From assembly GCF_013314975.1 (NCBI RefSeq), contig NZ_JABTYH010000004.1, positions 124,001 to 188,000 on the forward strand: a stretch of 64,000 nucleotides of DNA, given 5' to 3'. Made by a program: the position numbers and the translations under genes. Shown piece by piece: positions 37,239 to 43,991 of this stretch. Origin of the DNA: Pseudarthrobacter oxydans (GTDB lineage Bacteria; Actinomycetota; Actinomycetes; Actinomycetales; Micrococcaceae). Position 1 is the first letter of the stretch; every line of letters begins with the position of its first letter. The notes under the pieces were generated by a model, which was not told the origin of the DNA, searched no databases, and saw only the letters and a program-made list of their open reading frames with translations.

Positions 37239-38258
37239 ATGACAACCATTTCCCGCACCACGGAATACCCAATCCTGGAGACGGCCCGGCAGCAGGTCCT
37301 GGAGGGTGGAATCGGCCTCGCGGAAGCGCAACTGCTGGAGGTTCTGCGCCTCCCCGACCCCGCAGTCCCCGCCGCGCTGGAGCTTGCCCACCAGGTCCGC
37401 CTCAAGCACTGCGGGGAGGACGTGGAGGTTGAAGGGATCATCTCCATCAAAACCGGCGGCTGCCCCGAGGACTGCCACTTCTGCAGCCAGTCAGGCCTCT
37501 TTGACTCCCCCGTCCGCGGCGTCTGGCTGGACATCCCGGAACTGGTCAAGGCCGCCAAGGAAACGGCCGTCACCGGAGCCACCGAATTCTGCATCGTCGC
37601 CGCCGTCCGCGGACCCGACATCAAACTCATGAACCAGATCAAGTTCGCCATCGACCGCATCAATGAGGAAGTGGACATCAACATCGCCTGTTCCCTGGGC
37701 ATGCTCACCCGCCGCCAGGTTGACCAGCTCGCCTCGTGGGGAGTGCACCGCTACAACCACAACCTCGAGACGGCGCGGAGCTACTTCCCCCAGGTTGTCA
37801 CCACCCACAGCTACGAGGAGCGGCTGGAGACCTGCGCCATGGTCAAGGACGCCGGCATGGAACTGTGCTGCGGGGCGCTGATCGGCATGGGCGAATCACT
37901 CGAACAGCGTGCAGAGCTGGCCGCGCAGCTGGCTGCCCTGGAACCGCACGAAGTGCCGCTGAACTTCCTCAACCCGAGGCCCGGCACGCCGCTGGAAAAC
38001 CAGGAACTGATGGACGGCAAGGACGCCCTCCGCGCCATCGCCGCGTTCCGGCTGGCCATGCCCCGCACCGTCCTCCGGTACGCCGGCGGCCGGGAGCTCA
38101 CCCTCGGCGATCTCGGTACCCGCGAGGGGCTGCTGGGCGGGATCAACGCGGTCATCGTCGGCAACTACCTCACCACCCTGGGCCGTCCCGCCGCCGCCGA
38201 CCTCAACCTGCTGGTGGACCTCAACATGCCCATCAAGGAACTCCAGAAGACCCTATGA
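37239..38258 (+). CDS. bioB: Biotin synthase
   Basis: A 339-residue radical-SAM enzyme that inserts sulfur into dethiobiotin. The radical-SAM cluster CxxxCxxC is Cys75, Cys79, Cys82 ([13 protein letters not shown]). [45 protein letters not shown] and [12 protein letters not shown] are BioB hallmarks and include ligands for the auxiliary cluster site. ATG 37239 follows AAGGAC. Its stop overlaps the next start (ATGA), coupling it to the auxiliary protein gene. bioA, bioD and bioF are not in the window, so this cell may encode them elsewhere or use dethiobiotin precursors. Confidence 0.95.
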   Translation: MTTISRTTEYPILETARQQVLEGGIGLAEAQLLEVLRLPDPAVPAALELAHQVRLKHCGEDVEVEGIISIKTGGCPEDCHFCSQSGLFDSPVRGVWLDIPELVKAAKETAVTGATEFCIVAAVRGPDIKLMNQIKFAIDRINEEVDINIACSLGMLTRRQVDQLASWGVHRYNHNLETARSYFPQVVTTHSYEERLETCAMVKDAGMELCCGALIGMGESLEQRAELAAQLAALEPHEVPLNFLNPRPGTPLENQELMDGKDALRAIAAFRLAMPRTVLRYAGGRELTLGDLGTREGLLGGINAVIVGNYLTTLGRPAAADLNLLVDLNMPIKELQKTL

Positions 38259-38536
38259 TCCCCACCCGCTCAACCAGCTCAATCATCGGGAGCTTCTGCG
38301 GCCACTGCGGCGAGTTGTATCCGAAGGAAACGTTCGACGGCGGGAGCGCACCGCCGTCGAACGTCCTCCAGACGGGCGATGGGCAGGTGGCGGCCGCCCC
38401 TCACCAGGAGTGCGCTGCGCGGCTTCAGCTGGAACCGCCGCGCTATTGCGGCCAGTGCGGACGCCGCCTCAAGGTCCAGGTGTCACCCCACGCCTGGACG
38501 GCCACCTGCTCACGCCATGGAACCACCGCCTCCTGA
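38255..38536 (+). CDS. bsaP: Biotin synthase auxiliary protein BsaP
   Basis: A 93-residue small Cys-rich protein in an ATGA overlap with bio[11 protein letters not shown] (Cys15, Cys18) and [19 protein letters not shown] with Cys65, Cys68 and Cys85 match BsaP of mycobacteria and other actinobacteria, an iron-sulfur protein reported to be needed for BioB activity. It may rebuild or supply BioB's sulfur-donor cluster. The linker between the two cysteine halves (residues ~26-36) is encoded by a perfect 14-bp hairpin, which looks like an inserted palindrome tolerated in the reading frame. Confidence 0.85.
   Translation: MIPTRSTSSIIGSFCGHCGELYPKETFDGGSAPPSNVLQTGDGQVAAAPHQECAARLQLEPPRYCGQCGRRLKVQVSPHAWTATCSRHGTTAS
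38330..38364. repeat. Perfect palindrome inside bsaP
   Basis: ACGTTCGACGGCGG (38330-38343) pairs perfectly with CCGCCGTCGAACGT (38351-38364) across a 7-nt loop. It resembles the intergenic GACGGCGG terminators of this window but sits in coding sequence, and could attenuate transcription or cap an RNA end. Confidence 0.6.
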
Positions 38537-38565
38537 CCCAAAGTTCACCAAACCCTCTGGCGCGT

Positions 38566-38582
38566 TTCTACATAACGTAGAA
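38566..38582. promoter_or_regulatory. 17-bp inverted repeat over the promoter of the split-barrel gene
   Basis: TTCTACATAACGTAGAA has 6-bp arms around ATAAC and contains a possible -10 TAACGT (38573-38578). It sits about 10 bp before ATG 38593, where a repressor would block transcription. Confidence 0.4.
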
Positions 38583-38592
38583 GAATGGCTTC

Positions 38593-39027
38593 ATGATGTT
38601 TGAACATGTGGATGGACAACCCGTACTGGAACTCGACGACGAGCAGTCCTGGCGTCTGCTGGAGGGCACCAAGCACGGAAGGCTGGTGGTGTCCGTCGCG
38701 GGAGAGCCGGACATCTTCCCGGTGAACTACGTCACGGCCAACCGGAAAATCTATCTCCGGACGGCTCCGGGCAACAAGCTGGCCCAGTTGACCATCAACT
38801 CCACTGTTCTGTTCGAAACGGACGGCATCCTCTCGGAGGAAGCCTGGTCCGTGGTGCTGCGGGGAAAAGCCCGCGTCCTCAGCAACTCCGCGGAACTGGC
38901 AGCAGTGGAGGAGCTCGGACTGAAGACCTGGGTGCCCACCCTGAAGGACTTCTACGTGGAAATTGAGCCCACCTCCGTCAGCGGCCGCCACTTCGAATTC
39001 GGAGAACAGCCGGAACGCGAAATCTAG
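38593..39027 (+). CDS. Pyridoxamine 5'-phosphate oxidase-family split-barrel protein
   Basis: A 144-residue flavin/F420-type split beta-barrel protein. SWRLLEGTKHGRLVVSVAGEPDIFPVNYV is the typical first barrel segment, and SVVLRGKARVLSN the second. Such proteins bind FMN, F420 or heme; cofactor and substrate cannot be told from sequence. Two adjacent ATGs (38593, 38596) are candidates; the first is used. It ends inside a palindrome that also contains the vsr promoter. Confidence 0.83.
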   Translation: MMFEHVDGQPVLELDDEQSWRLLEGTKHGRLVVSVAGEPDIFPVNYVTANRKIYLRTAPGNKLAQLTINSTVLFETDGILSEEAWSVVLRGKARVLSNSAELAAVEELGLKTWVPTLKDFYVEIEPTSVSGRHFEFGEQPEREI

Positions 39028-39040
39028 GAGCTCCTAGACT
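39023..39040 (+). promoter_or_regulatory. Palindrome and leaderless -10 element of vsr
   Basis: TCTAGGAGCTCCTAGA (39023-39038) is a perfect 16-bp palindrome spanning the upstream stop codon and overlapping TAGACT (39035-39040), which is 6 nt from ATG 39047. It could be a repressor site, a terminator-like hairpin, or both. Confidence 0.45.
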
Positions 39041-39046
39041 GAAGGC

Positions 39047-39475
39047 ATGGCGGACAAGCTCACTCCCGAGCGGCGCAGCTGGAACATGTCCCGGATCCGG
39101 GGCAAGAACACCAAGCCGGAACTGCTGGTGCGCAGGCTCCTCCATGCCAAGGGATACCGCTACCGGCTGCACGGAAAAGCCGGCGCCACCCGCCTGCCCG
39201 GCAACCCGGACCTGGTGTTCGCCGGCCGCCGCAAAGTAATCTTCGTCAACGGCTGCTTCTGGCACTTCCATGACTGCCGCGTGGGCCTGCACGCGCCCCA
39301 GGCCAACGCCGAATTCTGGGCTGCCAAGCGCAGCCGGACCCGCGAACGGGACGCCCGCCAACGCCGCCTGCTGGAGGACGCCGGCTGGCAGGTGCTCACC
39401 GTGTGGGAATGCGAACTCAAGGACAGCTCCGCGCTGGAATCAGAGCTGGTGCGGTTCCTGGAGACCGGCCGCTGA
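39047..39475 (+). CDS. vsr: Very short patch repair endonuclease (Vsr)
   Basis: A 142-residue mismatch nickase that cleaves beside T:G mismatches formed by deamination of 5-methylcytosine. RSWNMSRIRGKNTKPELLVRR is the DNA-intercalating N-terminus; LPGNPDLVF carries the catalytic Asp (about 55); IFVNGCFWHFHDC carries the zinc/active-site Cys and His; WECELKD closes the domain. Full length for the family. Vsr genes normally lie beside a cytosine-5 methyltransferase; none is found in this window, so this is an orphan copy. It appears to be transcribed as a leaderless mRNA. Confidence 0.92.
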   Translation: MADKLTPERRSWNMSRIRGKNTKPELLVRRLLHAKGYRYRLHGKAGATRLPGNPDLVFAGRRKVIFVNGCFWHFHDCRVGLHAPQANAEFWAAKRSRTRERDARQRRLLEDAGWQVLTVWECELKDSSALESELVRFLETGR

Positions 39476-39844
39476 ATCGCCGCTCCTGCGTGCCTGCCCC
39501 AATGAGGATTCGCCGCTTTTAAGGCATCTTGAGCGAATCTTTCGGCATTCCCGCCGCGGTTCTTGAGTGCCGGCCGGAAAGATGGATGGGTTCAAATCAC
39601 GGCAATCACAACAGAAATTCCTGGCCCCGCTGCAACCGCTCCCACTGTTGGAACGGTGCGGAAAATCAAGGGAGAAAACTATGGGCCCACGGATTAGGGG
39701 TAAACCCGCAGTCTCATCAAGAAACCCACAATTCTGTTTCCAAAACCCGTCGCGCGAAAGCAACGCCCCTAACCTGAAGTGAAACAAATGCCCCACATAA
39801 CCGCCCCCTTCCAGGAAGGGACTGTTCCCGCCGAAAGGACCGTC
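39476..39844. other. 369-bp intergenic region, locally lower GC
   Basis: No established gene is seen. The stretch is more AT-rich than the flanks, contains a 33-codon candidate reading frame at 39681-39782 and GGATTAGGGGTAAACC near 39691, and ends in the GAAAGGA ribosome-binding site of the Hpt-like gene at 39845. Confidence 0.5.
39681..39782 (+). CDS. Candidate small ORF, 33 residues
   Basis: ATG 39681 is preceded by AAGGGAG 6-7 nt upstream and runs 33 codons to TGA. The peptide begins MGPRIRGKPAVSSRN and has one Cys; it is basic and without a membrane segment. The composition is unlike the neighbouring genes and there is no homology clue, so it may be spurious or a leader peptide for the Hpt-like gene. 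Confidence 0.25.
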   Translation: MGPRIRGKPAVSSRNPQFCFQNPSRESNAPNLK

Positions 39845-40255
39845 ATGAGCGCCGCAGATGATGCCCCCCGGCCCTTGGTGGACCAGTCGGTTCTCGACCG
39901 GTTGAGGGAGGAACTGGAAGAAGAAGAGGGGTACTGCAGGGTCTTCGTGGGGAACTTCATCGAGTACCTGCCGCACCGGATTGGACGCCTCCGGCTGGCG
40001 CTGACCACGGGAGACCTGGAGGGTTCAGTGGACGCAGTCCTCAGCCTGAAAACCTCCAGCCAGATGGTGGGCGCCGAGCGGCTGGCCGGCCTGGCCATGG
40101 ACCTGGAGGGCGAGCTCCGCAACGAGGCCCGCCACTCGGATGTGGCAGTCGTCCTGCCGCAGCTGGCCGCCGCATTCCTCCGGCCCATCAACCTGTGCAG
40201 CCGGCAGACCATGCACCGCCTGCAGTCTCAGTGCTCGCCCGGAGCCAGGCGGTAA
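39845..40255 (+). CDS. Degenerate Hpt-like helical protein
   Basis: A 136-residue helical protein shaped like a histidine-phosphotransfer (Hpt) domain: VLDRLREELEEEEGYCRVFV, YLPHRIGRLRLAL, then VLSLKTSSQMVGAERLAGLAMDLE. In true Hpt domains the pattern is AHTLKGSS; here Leu66 and Thr70 replace the phospho-accepting His and the Gly, so phosphorelay by that site is not expected. It may be an adaptor or decoy for the adjacent two-component system. GAAAGGA precedes ATG 39845. Its 3' end overlaps the 3' end of the response regulator by 28 bp. Confidence 0.75.
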   Translation: MSAADDAPRPLVDQSVLDRLREELEEEEGYCRVFVGNFIEYLPHRIGRLRLALTTGDLEGSVDAVLSLKTSSQMVGAERLAGLAMDLEGELRNEARHSDVAVVLPQLAAAFLRPINLCSRQTMHRLQSQCSPGARR

Positions 40256-40998
40256 CCAACGCCGCGGACAGTCTGGAGCCAGCGCGGCTTCTGCGGTGAG
40301 TCGCCCAGCTTCTTGCGGAGGTTGCCCATGTGGACCTCGACGGACCGTTCGTCCGCCTCGCTAATGTAGCTGCCGACGTCGTAATCCTCGTCCCGCAGCC
40401 GGCGCACCAGGTCGGACTTGGTCCGGACCGTCCGGCCCGCTTCCAGGAGGGCATGCAGGAGTTCGAACTCCGTGCGGGTCAGGTTCATTTCCTTGCCGTC
40501 AACAACCACGGTCCTGGACGCGTAGCTCAGCTCCAGCCCGTTGTGGCTGAAGTTCCCCCGCTCAGGGTGGACGGCTCCGCTGTCGGCTGCGGCATCTCCT
40601 GGCATGGCTTCAGAAGGATCGGCGACAGAACGGGGGCGGCGCATCATCGCGGCGATGCGGGCGCGGAGCTCCCTGGGGCGGAACGGTTTGGTGAGGTAGT
40701 CGTCAGCTCCGGACTCCAGCCCGATCAGGGTGTCCAGCTCCTCGGTGCGGGCCGTGAGCATCACAATGTACGCGTCCGAAAATTCGCGGATCTGGCGGGA
40801 CACCTCAAAACCGTCGATGTCCGGCAGGCCGAGGTCCAGGGTGATGACGTCAGGGTTGAGGGTCTTGGCCACGAGGACACCTTCTGCCCCGCTGCTGGCC
40901 ACGCTTACGTCGAACCCGGCCTGGGACAGCACGGTGCGTACCAGTTCCCGGATGTCGTGGTCATCCTCGATGACCAGTCCCACTCGTGCATCACTCAT
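40228..40998 (-). CDS. OmpR/PhoB-family response regulator
   Basis: A 256-residue regulator. The receiver domain (1-~125) has the acidic pair Glu11/Asp12, phospho-acceptor Asp55 (VITLDLGLPD), a TAR motif and KPF; a variable linker follows; the C-terminal winged helix (~150-250) includes LTRTEFELLHALLEAG and SVEVHMGNLRKKLGD, with RGVGYRL closing the wing. The cognate kinase is probably the divergent histidine kinase at 41056. AGGGGG precedes ATG 40998. The 28-bp tail overlap with the Hpt-like gene is uncommon and could give antisense interference. Confidence 0.92.
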   Translation of the reverse strand: MSDARVGLVIEDDHDIRELVRTVLSQAGFDVSVASSGAEGVLVAKTLNPDVITLDLGLPDIDGFEVSRQIREFSDAYIVMLTARTEELDTLIGLESGADDYLTKPFRPRELRARIAAMMRRPRSVADPSEAMPGDAAADSGAVHPERGNFSHNGLELSYASRTVVVDGKEMNLTRTEFELLHALLEAGRTVRTKSDLVRRLRDEDYDVGSYISEADERSVEVHMGNLRKKLGDSPQKPRWLQTVRGVGYRLAPGEH

Positions 40999-41055
40999 AG
41001 CGCCCCCTCAGCAGCCAACGTCTGAAGTATAGCTGGCTGCCGATATCCTGCTGGC
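40999..41055. promoter_or_regulatory. Divergent promoters of the two-component pair
   Basis: The 57-bp gap carries TATACT on the minus strand (about 41032-41027) for the regulator, and TATCCT (41044-41049) 6 nt from ATG 41056 on the plus strand for the kinase, the latter fitting a leaderless mRNA. Confidence 0.45.
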
Positions 41056-42750
41056 ATGGCCTCACACACTCCGCCCCGCAAGTTCCGTGCCATGGACCAC
41101 CCCGTGGCCTGGTCCTCGGGCAAGCTGAGGTTTTTCCGGCGGCCCTTCCACGAGTACCGGCTGACGGACCGGGTGGCGTTGAGCCAGATGCCGCTGTTCG
41201 TGACAACTCTCCTCACGGCATTCCTGGTGTGGGCGTTCTTCCCCGTCACTATGGACAACCCGCTGTTCGTGGCCTTCCTGGTGTCCCAGCTGGTGATCAT
41301 GGCCCTCTGCTACCTGGTCCCGTGGGACCGGCTGCCGTACACGAGTTTCCTGATCATTCCGCTGCTGGATTTTGTCTCCATAGCCGTGGGCCGGGAGGGA
41401 GGCGGCCAGGAAAGCCTCACCGGAATCAGCCTGCTGGCCGTGTTCCCGGTGATCTGGCTGTGCGCGTCCGGGTACTACCCCCGGACGTCCCTGTGGCTGT
41501 CCTTCCTGGCCCCGCTTGCCATCATCTGGGTCCCACTGCTGCTGAAGGGGAACCCGACGCCCCAGGACCTGGCGCGGTCCCTGCTCCTTCCGGTCATGAT
41601 GCTCGGCATCGGTGTGTCCGTCAGCGTGTTGACGCTCAGCATGACGCGGCAGCAGCGCGCTCTTGAGGAGAAGGACGCCCAGCTGCAGGACAACCTGCGC
41701 ACCAGCCAGCGCCAGGGGGCGCTCCTGAACACCATCCTGGACACCGTCCATCTGGGAGTCCTTGCAGTCGATGCGGACGGGCACGACGTCCTGATGAACA
41801 GAAGGCAGCGGGTCAACCACGAGCTCGCCCGGCCCAAGGACATTGCGGATCCGAACGAGTCCCAGCTGCTGGTCTTCGGGCCGGACCGCGTGACGCTGGT
41901 TCCCGTTGAGGAGCGGCCGGTCCGCCGCGCCGTCCTCGGGGAAACCTTCACCGATTACCTTGTGTGGCTGGGCTCCGGCCGCGACCAGCGCGCCTTCGTG
42001 ACCACCGCGCGGGCCATGAAGGACAACGACGGCGCGTTTGCCGGTTCCGTGATTGTCTTCAGCGATGTGACGGACCTCGTGAACGCCCTGACGGCCAAGG
42101 ATGATTTCGTCTCCAGCGTCTCGCACGAATTCCGGACGCCGCTGACCTCGATCCTGGGCTACGTTGAAATCCTGCTCGCCGAAGAGCCGGAGGACAGCCA
42201 GCGCGACATGCTGGACATCATCCGCCGGAACTCCGAACGGCTCCTCACGCTGGTGTCGGACCTGCTGTCCAGCCGGAACGGCCAGCTGATCGTGACGCCC
42301 CAGGCCGTGGACGTGGCAGAACTGGTGCGCTCCAGCGTTTCCTCCGCCATCCCACGCGCGGCGGCTTCGGGAGTGGCGCTTGAGGCTGACACCCCGGACC
42401 GGCTGGAGGCCCACGTGGACGGGCCCAGAATCGCGCAGGTGCTGGACAACCTGGTGTCCAACGCCATCAAGTACTCCCCCGACGGCGGCAGTGTGATGGT
42501 CTCGCTCGCGCAGGAGGACGGGCACGTGGCCTGCCGGGTCACCGATACCGGCATGGGCCTGAGCCCGGAAGATGCGTCTGAGGTTTTCGCCAAGTTCTTC
42601 CGGGCCAGCAGTGTCCGCCGGACAGCCATCCCCGGGGTGGGGCTGGGCCTGCCGATCAGCAAGGCGATCGTTGAGGCCCACGGCGGGACCATCGAGGTGG
42701 ACAGCGCCCTGGGCGAAGGGACAACCTTCACGTTCCGGGTTCCGGTCTAG
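41056..42750 (+). CDS. Membrane sensor histidine kinase
   Basis: A 564-residue kinase. About six hydrophobic helices occupy residues ~45-200 (LFVTTLLTAFLVWAFF; LLLPVMMLGIGVSVSVL) with little extracellular sequence, so the signal may be sensed in the membrane. A PAS-like domain follows (~220-340), then the H-box SSVSHEFRTPLTSILGY with phospho-acceptor His357. The ATPase domain shows DNLVSNAIKYSPDG (N box), DTGMGLSP (G1), FAKFFRAS (F) and GVGLGLPISKAIVEAHGG (G2). Convergent 4-bp overlap with mcrC. Its likely partner is the divergent OmpR-type regulator. Confidence 0.92.
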   Translation: MASHTPPRKFRAMDHPVAWSSGKLRFFRRPFHEYRLTDRVALSQMPLFVTTLLTAFLVWAFFPVTMDNPLFVAFLVSQLVIMALCYLVPWDRLPYTSFLIIPLLDFVSIAVGREGGGQESLTGISLLAVFPVIWLCASGYYPRTSLWLSFLAPLAIIWVPLLLKGNPTPQDLARSLLLPVMMLGIGVSVSVLTLSMTRQQRALEEKDAQLQDNLRTSQRQGALLNTILDTVHLGVLAVDADGHDVLMNRRQRVNHELARPKDIADPNESQLLVFGPDRVTLVPVEERPVRRAVLGETFTDYLVWLGSGRDQRAFVTTARAMKDNDGAFAGSVIVFSDVTDLVNALTAKDDFVSSVSHEFRTPLTSILGYVEILLAEEPEDSQRDMLDIIRRNSERLLTLVSDLLSSRNGQLIVTPQAVDVAELVRSSVSSAIPRAAASGVALEADTPDRLEAHVDGPRIAQVLDNLVSNAIKYSPDGGSVMVSLAQEDGHVACRVTDTGMGLSPEDASEVFAKFFRASSVRRTAIPGVGLGLPISKAIVEAHGGTIEVDSALGEGTTFTFRVPV

Positions 42751-43991
42751 TCGGGGCGGGCGGGGACTACTTCTCCCCATGATTGCCGTGCGAGCTCCCG
42801 CACTGAGGCAAGGATGTCCGACGGCGGCCGGGACAAGTCCAGCGGAAATTCCACAATGTCGATGTCCGTGTTGAGGATGCGGCGGAGCTTTACCTCGCCG
42901 GCGCCGGCGTACACAAGCCAGGCTGTGGGCACAGCCAGTGCCGTGCAGTGCCCCAGCATCTGGTAATGGTCTGCGGTCAGGGAAGCGCCGGGATCAGTGG
43001 CCGCCCTGTATTTGGCGTTGTACACCGCCACGGGCCGTCCGCCCAGCAGGTGGACAGCGTCCGGCCGCACCGAGAGCCTGTCCGCGTCGTTCACTGCCTC
43101 GCTCAGGAGGGTGCTGAACTGGAGCCGGAGTTCCCCGGGGTAGGCAGCCATCGCCTCACGCAGCGCGGTGCCCACAAAATCCCCAAACACCTGGGCCATG
43201 TCCACCACAAAGGAGGCGGTCTGCTGGGTTCCCTTCCCGGCCTCGGCGGAGGCATTGCGCAGGATCAGCTCAGCCAGGCGCAGTACCGCGTGGTAGCGGA
43301 GGTTCATGCGGTTTGCTTTCCACCGCGGCAGCGGCGCCCCGGCTGGAAGGCGCGTGACGGCGTCGAGCTTTCCCTTGAGCTGGCGCAGCCGGCTCAGCAC
43401 CTCCGGCTGCACCCGCGGCACCTGCCCCATCCGCTCCAGAGCCGCACGCAGGATGCGGTTCTCTGCGATGTCCTCGGTGAACTCGTCGTAGGACACTTCC
43501 AGGGGCACCAGCATGCCGGGACGCCGGGAAATCTGGTCGGATATCCGGATGCGGCCCTTGACCGTCCGGAGCGACTCGTCCACGGTGAGGTAGCCCTGCA
43601 GGACCCCGCGGCCCAAGGCTTGTTCGGCCAGCTGCGCCAGCGATTCGGCCAGGGCGCTCCACAGGTCCCGGTCCTCCACCGCGGACACCGCATCCGGGCG
43701 GAACCCCTGGTCCCTGGCGTAGCTGAGCAGGAACAGCAGCCGGCCCAGGCCCAGCCGGTCCTTGGGCCGGACGTCCAGCTGGACGGTGGGAGTCCGTACC
43801 GAACCCACTTTGCCCACAGGCTCGATCCGGTACAGCCCAAGTCCCATCGGGGAAGCTTTCGCCAGCCCGGTGGAGTTCAGGAAGGAGGCGCTGGCCGGAT
43901 CGAGCCGCTCAACGATGCCGCGGGACAGCTCATCCAGCACCAGGTGCCGGATCGGGGCGCGGGGGTCAACGCCGGGGTCAGCGCCGGGCAA
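42747..43991 (-). CDS. mcrC: McrC-like subunit of type IV restriction system
   Basis: A 414-residue protein homologous to McrC, the nuclease partner of McrB. VQLDVRPKDRLGLGRLLFLLSYA, GRIRISDQISRRPGMLVPL and EDIAENRILRAALERM are McrC-family segments. The PD-(D/E)xK nuclease core near 305-325 reads VRPDAV...AVYNAKYR: the first Asp is present, but the second acidic position is Asn (NAKY), which may weaken cleavage. A TTG at 43991 overlaps mcrB by 14 nt and is the only start that keeps the N-terminus; an exact start is uncertain. Confidence 0.85.
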   Translation of the reverse strand: MPGADPGVDPRAPIRHLVLDELSRGIVERLDPASASFLNSTGLAKASPMGLGLYRIEPVGKVGSVRTPTVQLDVRPKDRLGLGRLLFLLSYARDQGFRPDAVSAVEDRDLWSALAESLAQLAEQALGRGVLQGYLTVDESLRTVKGRIRISDQISRRPGMLVPLEVSYDEFTEDIAENRILRAALERMGQVPRVQPEVLSRLRQLKGKLDAVTRLPAGAPLPRWKANRMNLRYHAVLRLAELILRNASAEAGKGTQQTASFVVDMAQVFGDFVGTALREAMAAYPGELRLQFSTLLSEAVNDADRLSVRPDAVHLLGGRPVAVYNAKYRAATDPGASLTADHYQMLGHCTALAVPTAWLVYAGAGEVKLRRILNTDIDIVEFPLDLSRPPSDILASVRELARQSWGEVVPARPD

